Origin: Vitrella brassicaformis
Lineage: Eukaryota > Sar > Vitrellaceae
Reading direction: 5' to 3'
Assembly (NCBI GenBank): GCA_001179505.1
Contig: CDMY01000887.1
Span: 163,658 to 227,657, forward strand
DNA length: 64,000 bases
Below the pieces are notes generated by a model, which saw only the letters and a list, made by a program, of their open reading frames with translations, did no database searches and was not told the DNA's origin. The translations under genes were made by a program, and so were the position numbers. Of the stretch, positions 37,519-49,100 are shown one piece after another; the first letter of the stretch is position 1, and each line of letters starts with the position of its first letter.

Positions 37519-40500
37519 CTATTCAAATGGCCCGCCGCCACCGAGCTCAACGTCTGAAAACAACCCACAAACAGAATGGTAAGTACGAGCCGATTGTGCC
37601 CCTTGTCCCAGCATGTCTCCTTGATTTTTCCCCGGTGGCAGATGTGCGGATCGTTTCTCGCTTACCGACTGTCTGGGCACGATGCACGGTGGCCTTCTGC
37701 CGCGAGATCTCCTTCCCGATGGGCGCCTCATGTGACGACAGCGATCGCCGTGGACGCCGAGGAGGATCGAACAGCTGGTCGAAGGTCGGGGCGACAACTG
37801 TGCAAACACATACACAGGGCAGCGTAGACAAGGGGCGGTGCATGCATTTTTTGTGTTGCCTTTCTTGCTGCTCTTCAGGACGCTCTTCGGGGGCGTCACT
37901 GAGACTCCCGTCGTCTTGCTGCGGGACGGCGCTGTGTTGGTGCCTCTGGTCGATCGCCGGCGAGGTCCGGTCTCCTCGTCCTCGAAAAGACGGCCGGACT
38001 TGTCTGCGGACTTGCCGATAACCGTGCTGATGAAGAGGCATGTGTGCACACAGGAGACATTTGCTGACTTGCTTTCTGTCTGTCTCTGCTCGACTCTACC
38101 TGTTGTCTGCGCCACTCTCCTTTTTGTAGGCCGAGCGGCGGGCCTCTTCCTGCGCCACTCGCTGTCTGTTGCGGTAGCAAAGACCCAGCCAGAGGGCGAC
38201 CGCTCCGGCGATCATCACCAGCACGAAGGTCAGCGGCGTGGCCCACATCCAGGGCTCAGCGACGCCTGACTCCTTCTGTGAGCCGCTGAGGAGCATGGCA
38301 GAGAGGATGCACGGGGCGGAGCTGCTGGACGTGCACTTGGTGCCGAAGTGGCGGATGCTTTTGGGGCAGCACGCATACACACGGGTGTCGTGTGCTGAGT
38401 CATAGGCGGCCGGGCAGGACTCATCCGAGCAGCTGGGGCAGACGGCGTCGCAGCAGATATGGTAGGCTGGCGAATACGTGCCGCCTCTCTGGGAGCACAT
38501 GTCCTGGAAGGCGCTGATTTGGTCCTGCTGCGGGTCGATGGGAGTCAGGTCAGGTGTGGACACAGGCACCGTTGTGCCCTCCTCGGGAGGCGGCTGCGTC
38601 GTGCCCATTGGCGGCACAGTGGGTGCCTGTGTCTCAACCGGCTGTGTCGGTCCAGCGGTGGTCTCAGAAGATGGGGCAGTGCTGCCGGAAATCGGTGCTT
38701 CGGTGGTGGGCAAGACAGGTGGAAGGCCGCTTGCGGGCTGAGGAGTGATTGTGTCGGTGGTGTCAGAGAGGTCTGCAGTTGTCACGGGGACGTCTGTGGT
38801 CTTTGGGGTGTCTGGCGAGGCCGTGGTGGGGACGACAGGAGGCTGAGTGGGCAGCGCTGAGACACATAGGCACATCGACAGACAACCAAGCAAATGTGTG
38901 TGCTCGCCAAGCTTGTGGGATGGCTGTTGACTGACTGACGTCTGTAGGAAGCAATCCAGTAGAGGCCGTACGCACGGGTGATGCCGTCGTTGAGCGCCAT
39001 CGACGGAGCCGCGTACTGGTCGTACGCACTATCCCTGCATGCTCACACACACATCCACGCAATCATGAATGAGACCATTCTGCTTCATGTCTCAGAGACA
39101 CAAGGGGTGCACTGATTGGCTGGCTGACTGGTCAACGAGGGCAAGATTGCCGGTGAGGAGGAGGCTCTTCCACGAGTTAGTCTGCGAGAGCGTCTCAGCG
39201 GGCGCCATCAGCGGGATGTACTGCAAAACGCTCTCCCACTCCTGCGGGAGGAAGAAGCATCTTCAAGTGTGGCCGGGCACCTGTTGCAACGTGTCTTGCC
39301 CGTACCTCTCTGCAGAATTGCTCAGACCGCGACAGCAGCAGAGCAGGTGTCACCGGCAGCATCTGGTGCACAAATCATGTTTGCTCATGTGTCTCCCGGG
39401 TGTGGTGTGTGTCTCGACAGGTGCTTCGCTCACCTGTATGCCGTGAATGTACTCAGTGTTGTCACCGAACCAAGTGGCGTAGTCGACTTTGTTCTCGAAC
39501 AAAATACCGGACACCTGTCGGACAAGAAGCGTTGACTGACTGACCAGCCTGTCGTGTGTTGTGTGGCCGGATGTGGACCTTGTTTGGAATGGACTGCTCA
39601 GGGTGGTTCTGGTTGCCGTCGCGCAGAAGGAAGTAGTTCTTGTGCGCACGCCTGTCATGTGTGGGACAGAAACAGAGTGACATACGTGCTAATGAGTGGA
39701 GTGGCTGCATGCTCTGTGCAGCTCACGAGATGACGTTGAGGATGAGCCGTCCCAGCGACTGCATCTCCGTGTTGCCCGTCACCCGCCCCCACACGTGCAT
39801 GGCAAAGTAGAAATTCACCTCTTCGGAAACGCTCTCCTACACACACCCATATATACACACAGACATTTGTGTGAGCACGCACCAAGCAACATCCAAGGCA
39901 AGAGATTCACCTGGTCCTTGCCGTCGATAGAGTAGAGTATGCCGCGTGACCACGAGTGCCCGCTGTACCAGTCCAGTGCGCGAAACATGGGGAACCACGT
40001 GTCGGCTCTCGAGGGGTTGACCACATCCCGCAACATCGTCTGCACGAACACCTTGTTGTTGCCCGCATCCAGCCAAGAGGGATCCAGCGACGCCAGGGCG
40101 GCCGCAGCAACAATGTAGTACCCGAAATGGCTGCACAGCAAGGGAGACAGAGACACAAACAGCATGGCCTACGTAGGTGTTCGCTGACGTGTGTGGCTGA
40201 CGCACTAGTGGTGGTCATTGTAGGCAGGGTTGCCGAAGTCTTGCAGCAGCATTAGGATTGGCTGGTTGGCGTTGTCTGCCGCGGTCGCTCTGCCCGCCTC
40301 GCTGACGATGCCGCCCCACGACAGGTCATACACGAGCCTATGTGTGTATGGGACACGCACACATACACACGCACACACGCACAATGCCACAGAGCCGGGC
40401 CCTCCCTTACTGCGGCGGTGTGGGTGAGCTGCAGGTCCTGTCAATGATGCATGTGAAGGCCTGCTTCAGCTTGTTCACACACGTCGTCAGCAGCTGAGAA

Positions 40501-42091
40501 CTGAGCACACAAACAAACATACAAACGAAGAAACAGACAAGCAAGGGGGAAATTCGCGAAGGCGTCATCTCTCCTCTGTCTCACCTGCCCATGAGCTCAT
40601 TAGCCACCAAGCAGAGGTAACTCAGTTTCTGCATGCCTTTGCCCGAGAAGTACCAGCTGCCCTTCTGCGTCTCCGTGTCGACGTTGAATGCGTCGATCTC
40701 CTGTGTGAGGATGGCGCGGATCTCCTCCATTCGCGGGGGCAGTATGGTGTCAGAGGGAAACATGAAGGGAAGGTCCTCCAAAGGCCCTTCTCTGAAGGTC
40801 CAGGTGTTGCCCACAACCCCTTTCATCAGACCTGAGGTGGGACACGGAATGCAGCCTTGGCCGTCTGATAGCGTCGTTTTCGGACCTTTGGTCTGGGAGG
40901 TTGCTGTTATGGTGGTGGTCTGCACGCTGTTAGTGAAAGTCTCGAGGTGGTGCGGCAGGCACAGATGCAACAGCTGCATGCCACTCCTGCCTTCGACCTG
41001 CCACTCAAATGAGTACTCCTCGCCATTGCTGGCAGCAGACACCTTTATGTCGCCACCGGTGGGCCACACACCTAGACATGACACCCAAGACTTGCCCGGA
41101 AGGCACTCTCGCCTTCCACATGTGTACGCACCTGCATGCGCGTCGAATATCTGTCGCTCCTCTGGGCTGGTGATCAGGGCCAGTCGGATGACCCCCGTGA
41201 AGGGCTGAGCAGCCCGCAGCCGGCGTCGGCCGTTGGCGAGCAGATCTTGCTCAAACTGGAATCCGAAATCGGGTGTCCCGTCGTTGGCCAGGATATACGC
41301 GCGCCATTCTTGCCCATTGTTCAGCTCAATCTGTGCGACGTTTCCCGTCTGGTTGACGTTGAGGATGGCGTGCTGTGTGGCAATGCGGGGGATGGTGTTG
41401 GTGTACTTGGCTGTGACGTACGCCATGCCCTGCACGAGGGGCACCTCCATGTGCGTCCGAAAGCCATCGGTCAGCTGCACTTTGGCGCCCAGCAGCGTTT
41501 CGCTGGTCACTGAGTAGTTCACCAGCTGGTCTACTGTGCCTGCAACAGACAGACAAAGAGCAGTCAATCATTGACACGCAGCGAAAGCTGTCTTGTCGAC
41601 CCACCCAGAGTCATGTCTCGAGTGGCGAAGTCATTGAGGTAGTACTGAATGCGATCGTCCATCCCCGGCTGCCCCTCAAATCGCCCCGCGCCCAAAGTCT
41701 TCCCCGTCGGCCGCTTCACCTTGACGAGCCAGCTGTCCGTGTCGGCATCCTCCTCGAGCGTGACTGCGAAGGGCAGGGCGTACACGGGGGCCTGGCTGAA
41801 GAGCAGGGGGGTCCAGAACTTGTTGGTCGGGATGGGGGGCAGCAGAGTGGTGTTGAACGGAGGCTGGTAGAAGCCCTCGCCCTCTGTGACCCGTGTGAAG
41901 CGGGGGAAGAGGGATGTGGGAGGCTCATCGACGGATATGGGCTGCAGCAGGGAGCCACCTGCGAGAGAAACCATGTGAGGGAGGGACAAAAGGAGTGAGG
42001 GAGGGACAAATGACGTGTTTCGTGGGATGCCACCTTGCAGTTTTCGGCGTTGCCCGTCAGGAAGGGCGCAGTCCTCTGCCGAATCACACAT
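37519..42091 (-). CDS. GH81 endo-1,3-beta-glucanase B, C-terminally anchored
   Basis: Exons (minus): 42091-42034, 41958-41605, 41539-41132, 41071-40585, 40500-40411, 40337-40206, 40130-39911, 39836-39727, 39651-39579, 39514-39434, 39362-39306, 39241-39129, 39034-38940, 38856-38100, 38026-37830, 37797-37666, 37553-37519; phases agree, 1132 aa. Motifs match copy A: TNKFWTPLL, YNDHHYHFGYY (Asp507), SGHSWSRG, ESVSEEVNF (Glu584/Glu588). After the catalytic part come a Thr/Pro mucin-like linker, a Cys-rich module (CCDAVC...CCPKSI...APC), one TM helix (TPLTFVLVMIAGAVALWL) and a basic Ser/Arg-rich tail. The last three exons are less certain: without them the frame stops at 38096 (1012 aa). No signal peptide is visible, so a missing 5' exon is possible. 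Likely a surface enzyme facing outward. Confidence 0.88.
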
Positions 42092-42230
42092 GATCGATGG
42101 CCAAGCGTGAGAATGCTGTGTGATACAGCTTTCCCCTCCAGATCGTCGAGAAAAGACTGCGCGCCAACTGCGAGCTTAGCTGACAGAATTTCCCAGATGC
42201 CCCCATATCAAGGCACGGAATACCTCAAAA
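42092..42230. promoter_or_regulatory. shared divergent promoter region, 139 bp
   Basis: The spacer between the first ATG of GH81-B (42091, minus) and the anoctamin ATG (42231, plus). If GH81-B has an unseen 5' exon, the true spacer is even shorter or overlaps. No TATA-like element is obvious. Confidence 0.45.
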
Positions 42231-45192
42231 ATGATGTCGGCGAGCAAAGATCCCAGTTTGACGTACTGTGACAGTCCCCTTGAGCAGCCCCGCATGAGCA
42301 GCAGCTCTCCTTCGCCGTCGCTGCAGTACGATGACTATGTGCCGGCTCACGACGTCCTCTGCTGCGTCCTCAAGACCAGCCACGACAAGCTCTCGGCCCT
42401 CGTCGAGCCTTTCCTCCGCTGCCTCAGGAGGAAAGACGTGCTTGTGGAGGAGCTTGTCGGCGCACCGTGGGGCAGCCGCGCGTTTGTGCTGGACGCTTCG
42501 GACGACGTGCTGTTCGAGTACTGTAAGAAATCGAATGAGCAGCTCACGGCAGTGCTGATGAAGCGGAGGGGCTTCACACCCGCAGAGCGGCTGAGACTGA
42601 TTTGGGCTCTGCTGCGGAGTGTGCAGCTGCCGCCATCGGCGGAGTGGAAGGCGCTGAACCAGACCAAGAATGCCGGAAACAGTGTGGACGATGTGCATCC
42701 GTCGCTGCTGCAGGAGTGTGTGAAGGGGGGCTTCATCGAGGAGGTCAGCCGAGGAGGGAGGAGCATTCAAAGCGCCATTTTCATTGTTGTGGTCCTGTGC
42801 GGTTTGTCGGTTCTGGCAGTAGATCACGCCTTTGCACTGTCCCCGATGGCGCGCAGAGGTCGAAGAGCAGTGGATAGGTCAGAAAGAATCCCGCAAACAC
42901 CCACACAAGGAAGTCACGTTGAGTGTCCTCTCTCTTAGCGTCTCTCCTGGTGTTGGGTGGCAGCGATGCGTTGCTGCGGCGGCTGGCCTCCTACTTTGGC
43001 GAGAAACTTGGAGTGTATTTTGCCTTCATGCAGTGCTACACCCGGTGGTTGGCCGTGCCTGCACTGGCGGGCACCGGCATATTCTTGGCGCAGACACTGG
43101 GCTACTGCAATCAGGTGAGCGAGTGTGTGTGCGGGCATCATACGGGAGGCGGCCGCATGTGGCATGTGTGTGTCTCTGAGTGAAGGTCGGTGCAATTGTG
43201 ATGTGGGTCGTTCTGTCCTTGTGGTCGACGCTGTTCATCGAAGCGGGATGGTGAGGCGGGCACACACAATGCGCAGGGCTGTCTCGCAATGGTGCGTGCC
43301 TGCCTGTGTCTTTTTGTGTGTGTGTGTGTGTGTGTGTTGTGAAGGCAGCGTCGTCTCGAGAAAATGAAGGTGTCGTGGGATCTGTGGCGGTATGACGATG
43401 CACAAAAGTGAGTCAGCGTCACAGAGGGGATAGGGCTGCGAATTAGTTGGCTGGCTGGCTGCCACGTTGGTCCGCTTGGCTGCTGCATGCAGAAATGCTG
43501 GTGACGTCCAAGACATGGCCGACTGCGCCCCTGCCACAGACATAAATACTGGTCAAATATGCCGGCCAACAGACAGACAGACAGACAGACACGTCGTCTG
43601 TTCTCTCTTATCCCCTTGAATGTAGGCAATGAAGTGTTGCGACGGCTGCTGTGCCTTGCGCCGCTGGTTCTCTTTCTGGTGTTCAGTGTGGTGGTGCTGT
43701 GGGTGCTGCTGACCACACGCGACATGCTGCAGGAGTGGTTCGAAAGAGACCTGCAGCTGCCACGAGTGGTGGCCGCACAGGTGCCGGGCCTCCTCTTCAC
43801 CGGATGCAAGATCGTGCTCGATGGAAAGTGAGTCGAGTCCAGACAAATCCTTGGGGCCTGATTTCTCTCTGGTACCGTGTGTGTGTTTGTGTGTGTAGGG
43901 GCAAGCAGGTGGCCGTTGCTCTGAACCGGGCTGAGATGCACTATACGCCAAGCGCACGGGAGAACGCTCTGATAATGAAGCTGATGTTGTTCCAGTTCTT
44001 TGAGAACTTCCTTCTGTTGCTCTTCATCTGCTTCTGGCAACAGGCACTGAAATGAGACACGCTTATCATCCATTCATGCATCCCTTGTCTCGTGTCCATC
44101 TGCAGGATTTGGTGCAACTGTGTCTCGAGGTCACTCTTGACTTCAGCATGAGACAGGTGGGCAGATGATGCCTGCCGCGGGTATACATTTGTCGCATTTC
44201 CTCTTTTCCACTCTTCCTGAGCAGATGATCCAAAACTCAACAGAGGTCGGCATACCCTTGTTCAACGGTCTCTTCAAGATCCTCATCGCTCCCATCCTCT
44301 ACAGCCTCGTCAAAACACTCTCGGCTCCACTCACGGCCGTCAATCGTGCCATCACGGCCGTCTCACGCTGCTTTCTGGCCTATGTGCCCTTCGCCGAGAG
44401 GCTCTGGGGAATTTTCCTTGCCACGTCGCTGGGGGAGCAGCTCCAGGGGCTTATTGACAGCATCCCCACCTTGGAAGAGGTGTTCATGCAGGAGAGGCGC
44501 GCTGGCCTCATGCGAAAGAGCGTCACTTTCATCAAGAAAGACCGGCCGTCTGTGCTGCCGGCGATGCTGGACACACCTAAGGGCCAGCTGGGGATGGACG
44601 AACACGATCTCTTCGGCGAGTATGCAGGTGCGGTGCGCGAGAGACATAAGGTGATGCGTACAGGGACGGATGGATGGCATCGTGTGTGCACATTTCATCA
44701 GAGATAACGACCCAGTATTTTCTTCTGCTGGCCTTTGGGCCGTTTCTCCCTTTGACGGCGCTGTTCGCCTTTCTGAACACGGTGGTCGAGTTCCATCTCG
44801 ACATATTCAAGACATCCAGACTCACAAAGGTGAGATGAACGACCAGTGCCAAATGTCTCCTTCCTTCTGTCTCCTCCCCTCAGCGCCCGATGCCGTCAGT
44901 GGACACAATGGAGGTGTGGGTGAAGGTCTTCTCGGCGATATCCTTCGTGGCTGGCTCGATCAACATCTTCCTGCTGCTGGTGTTCCTTCCCGACCACTTC
45001 CTGCCTTCATCCCTCGTCATTGTGGGGCGGCGCGAGCCCATCGGGCCGTGTGGGCGTGTGCTGCTGGCGATAGTCCTTGAGCACTTCATGATATGCATGC
45101 AGGTGCTCATAGCCCTGAGCATCCCCCACCGGCCGGTGGAGGTGCAGATTGCACTGGACCGGGAGAAGAGGAGAAAGCACAAGAGGGCATAG
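42231..45192 (+). CDS. anoctamin/TMEM16 family membrane protein
   Basis: Exons 42231-42743, 42823-42877, 42939-43114, 43186-43250, 43345-43407, 43493-43551, 43626-43827, 43899-44043, 44106-44156, 44225-44650, 44716-44829, 44884-45192; phases agree, 725 aa. Family members are calcium-activated lipid scramblases or chloride channels with ten TM helices. Seen: the N-terminal TPAERLRLIWALL segment, ITPLHC, YFGEKLGVYFAFMQCY (first TM region), WDLWRYDDAQ, NEVLRRLLCLAP, a FQFFENFLLLLF helix, DLFGEYAGAV, PLTALFAFLNTVVEFHLDIFK and the RPMPSVDTMEVW segment that leads to the last helices. The intron 44044-44105 uses a GC donor. A second in-frame ATG lies at 42234. Which of the acidic calcium-site residues are kept I could not settle by eye. 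Scramblase versus channel is open. Confidence 0.85.
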
Positions 45193-46139
45193 GCAGCTGG
45201 GCAGGTGTGTGTTCAATGTGTGGCGACCTTGTGGTTTGTGGTGTGACATTGAAGGAGCGTGAACTGCAATGGACACAGCACAGTGTCACACTGCAATGCA
45301 TATCACACTGAGGTGGAGCGAGGAGACAGTCTGGCATATTAAGTGGCGAGTTTGCTGGCCAGAGAAATAAACTGAGCATCCGATCATCGTACCGTCGATC
45401 TTACAGGTTTTTCGATGTCTGCGTGCGTCACCTCGTGTGTTCTCTGTCGCGGCTGTTTCTCGATTTGATTCTTCCCCTCCATCCCAGGGCCCGTTACCGT
45501 AGCCAACCAACCACCATTCGCAGTTTGCGAGCTCCCGATCTCGGGGGGAAACTGTCATTAACCGTAACACTCGTCTGTGTGTCCGTGATACTCATACAAA
45601 TACAGTCCCATCAGCACGCAGAGTCAAACAGGCTCAAGGGGAGGAGGGATCAATCCCCGCCCCATCAGCACACCCCAGTCCCGCAAACCCTCCCCTCCCT
45701 CCCCCACGCAGACAGAAGCTAGTCGCTCCCGATCTCTGATGAGTGGATCTGTCGATGAGATTATACCACAGGGATTTTTCCATGATGACTCGGAGGATCA
45801 GCGGAAGCTGTGCGCCAGGTACTCGCTTCAATGAAACGAGTACTGAGCAATTTGGCGTACTTGTCGTTTCGCAGGTCGGTGATTGGGCTGCCTCCCCCTC
45901 AGCCGCTCACACCAGTGCCATTGGTGCGGCTTTTGTGGGTCAGCCCGGTATCAGCGTCGGTGTTCCAGTCGCCGAGTCGTTGGATGACTGCACCAATGGC
46001 GAGCATCCAGAACAGGTGCACATGATCGGACGAGGTGCACTCGTTCCTGTCTGGTATCATGTGGGTGGCCGCCTGTGTGTGCGTTCAGTATCCTTACCCC
46101 TGCAATGGCTTGCCGCCCTTCCCCCTGCCCTTCTCCCAT
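45193..46139. other. spacer, no supported gene
   Basis: 947 bp between the anoctamin stop and the first credible ATG of the kinase gene. It contains frames up to about 150 codons, such as 45743-46198, but none shows a domain or phase-consistent splice neighbours. An untranslated or coding 5' exon of the kinase gene could lie here. Confidence 0.5.
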
Positions 46140-49100
46140 ATGGAGCCGGCCGAATCGTCACGGCATCGTGCGGAGTCCCTCCCGCCATCCAATCGTGAAG
46201 CAAGAGCAAGGACCTCACAGTCCTCTCAGGTGAAACACTCTTACGAATACAGATGTTCTGTGAGCATGTGCTGACGCTCTGCATGTTTGCGTTCAGGTGT
46301 CCAAGAGGGCAGGGGAGGTCACAATTGGCGAGCGGCTGCAACTCGTGAATGAATTCGAGAGGCGGAAGAAGGACGGCGACACTATCAGCATGCCGCAGTT
46401 TGAGAAGGAAAAGGGAATCACTCACGGGAGGTTCAAGCAGTGGTACGCTGCTGTCAAAAGGCAGAAGGAGGCCGGCACCCAGGTGATCGACCCGACCAAG
46501 AAACGCAGCAGGGAACCGAAGTACCTGCCGATTGAGGACGAGATGCGCGAATGGATGGCCGGCCATGATGACCACGCCAATGTCCCCCCCAAGGCCATCA
46601 GGACCAAGGCCATGGAGGTCGCCGCTCGGCTGGGAATCGGTGACTTCTCGGCCAGCGACTCCTGGATCAAGAGGTTCAAGATACGATACCAACAGGTAAG
46701 AGCGTACCACCATTTAACGGAATTGCGATGGGAGAATGAGGCCTCTCTGTGATGCGCTGCAGGGTCAGGCGCTTGACGAGTCAGCTACGGCGGATGGATT
46801 CATCGGGCAAGTCGGCCTCAGCCGACGGGTGAACGCACTCAATAACCCGAGAAGATTGCCACTGAGCAGTTTCTTTGCTACCTGGTTGGCTGCAGACCAC
46901 CAGCTCTGCAGCAGACGAAGACGCGGTGGACCAGCAGTCTGGGCACTCGCGCGTCAACACCGTGAGCGTAAGCCAGGCTACGCTAGCGAGCTCATCTTGT
47001 TGGCTAGCATCTTATTTCGCGATCTCGCCACATTTGTCTTCAGATGGTGCCGTCCACGAGCAGATTGACAAACGAGAGGTCGCCCGCAAAGATCCAGAGG
47101 AGCGACGAACGCAGCCATAGAGAGGGTCCGCCGTCTCTGGTCAGTTGAAGATAGGATGGACAAATAGAAAGATATCGCTCTCTGCAACGGTTCTTCAGGC
47201 GGCGTCATCGGAGCACACTCATCTTGACCTCGCTGACTCGGTTGTCAGCTCCGTGAAACGAAGGGGCGCTTCTGAAGAGGACGATGCTGACCAGAATGGT
47301 GGCCCTGCTGCCGCGTTATCGACTGTCGACTCGCTTGGCCTGGAACTGCCGAAGACGCGCGTCCATCGTCGTGACGACAGCGCAAGCAGCTCGGCAGCCC
47401 GTGCGACAACGAAGATGGTGTGTCGTCGCGTCCGAGTCAGCCACAGAGAGGTGATGAGTTTGTTGTTTGCAGGAGAAGCTGATGTCCGTCGAGACGGTGA
47501 CCAAGGAACGAAACCGAAATGATGCTGCCGAACGAATGAAGGTCAGGACACACCAAAGCAATGAGTCACCACGTCGACTTCATTCGTACTCCTTTGTGTG
47601 GACCGACTATCCGTTTGTTTCATTCAGCGTGTCGTGGCGGAGGTCGTGGACAAGTCGACTTCGGTGGATCTAGTGACCATGATGGACTGCACGGGGTCAA
47701 TGAGCGGCTGGATCTCTCAGGCCCAACTCACACTCAACTCCATCATCACCGACCTGCAGGTGCGCTTCTCGCTACCCGACACCTCACCTGTGCGTCCCCA
47801 AGCACCTCTCTGTGTTTGTCCTCAGTTGTCCTATCCCCATATGCGCTTCCGTGTGGGTTTCGTCGGCTATCGCGACTTCTGCGACGGGGCTGGCCGGCTG
47901 GCCATCGCGCCGCTGACCGAGGATGTCCTCGCCGTCAAGAACATGATCTGCCGCCAGAGTGCCACGGGCGGCGGCGGTGAACCCGAGGATGTGGCGGGCG
48001 CTCTCAAGGCTGTGGGTGATATGGCGTGGGAGGCCATGACGCGAGTCGTCATCCACGTTGGCGACGCCCCGCCGCACGGGTTGAAATACCATTATGGTCT
48101 CAACGACAGGTGAGCAGGCTACACAACGATGCATACACGTCCTTCTGGTCCTCTTATGTCTGTCTGCATTAGTCACCCTGGTGGCGATCCATACGGCCTT
48201 CGCATCGAGCATCTGATGCGTGGTTTCCGCATGATGGGTCTCGACTACTGCTTCATCAAGATCAACAGATCCACCGATAGAATGATCGATATCATGCGCG
48301 CTGCCTACGACGACCCGGCCACGTTGCACCAGGTCCGCGTCGAGAACCTCGGCGGAGACACCAGCGGCTTCAAGAGCTTCATCGTGCGATCGGTGAGTGC
48401 ATCAGGGGCTGAACAGACTGAATGTCTCCGACTTTCCATCTGACCCTTCAGGTGTCTGAGAGCGTTTCTTCGTCTGTCAAGCGCATGTCGATGGCCACAA
48501 GAACTCGCCGCAATCACAGCTCCATGTTCATGGGCCCAACCAGCGGTAAGTGCGATCGAGAAGGACGGAGAGGGAGGGGACATCCTCTCCCTGTGGCTGG
48601 TAGGCTGGTTGGCTTCCATTGCCGAGGATACGCCTTTAATCACGCGGACCTTGTCGCTTGACACCAGTGCTCCGGCGTGGGACTCATTTACGTCCAAGGT
48701 GATGACAGAGAGAAAATCCGACACGGCTATGTGTGTGTATTTGTGTGTGAGCAGGAAGAGGCTCATCGCTATACTTACCACCTGGTGCTCGAGCGCACGA
48801 AGAACTGGAACCTCCCTGAGATGATCGTCACAAAGCAGCAGTCGTATTTGCACATCGAGGAGAGGCCGTTTGCGAAGGGAGAGATGCGGTACGCCTTTTA
48901 CATGAAGGAGCGCATGCTGGACCTCAAGAGGGTGGGCAGGGAGAGAGAGGGGATGGATGGGGAAAACGGACGCCGCATTTGTAATGTGTCTCTTTCTAAG
49001 GTGGCCAAGTTGCCGATAGAGTCCTGCCGTGGTGGCGAGGAGCTGCGCAAGGACGTGTTGGCCGACATAGAGACGCAGGCCATCAGCAAGGCACTGGCGA

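Noticed and set aside
37527-38021. Possible small plus-strand gene starting MARRHRAQRLK with a GTAAGT donor
   Set aside because: The minus strand offers three phase-consistent exons ending the GH81-B tail over the same bases; the plus frame has no recognisable content.
38096-38098. TAG as the definite end of GH81-B
   Set aside because: Kept only as an alternative: a GTAGAG donor just before it leads through three in-phase exons to a stop at 37519, though this longer tail needs cDNA support.
43235-44073. Long minus-strand frames opposite the anoctamin exons
   Set aside because: They are Ser/Thr/His-rich shadows of GT-repeat introns; the plus-strand exons are phase-consistent and match TMEM16 motifs.
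45743-46198. 151-codon plus-strand frame upstream of the kinase gene
   Set aside because: No domain, odd composition, and the kinase first exon lies in another frame with a clean splice.
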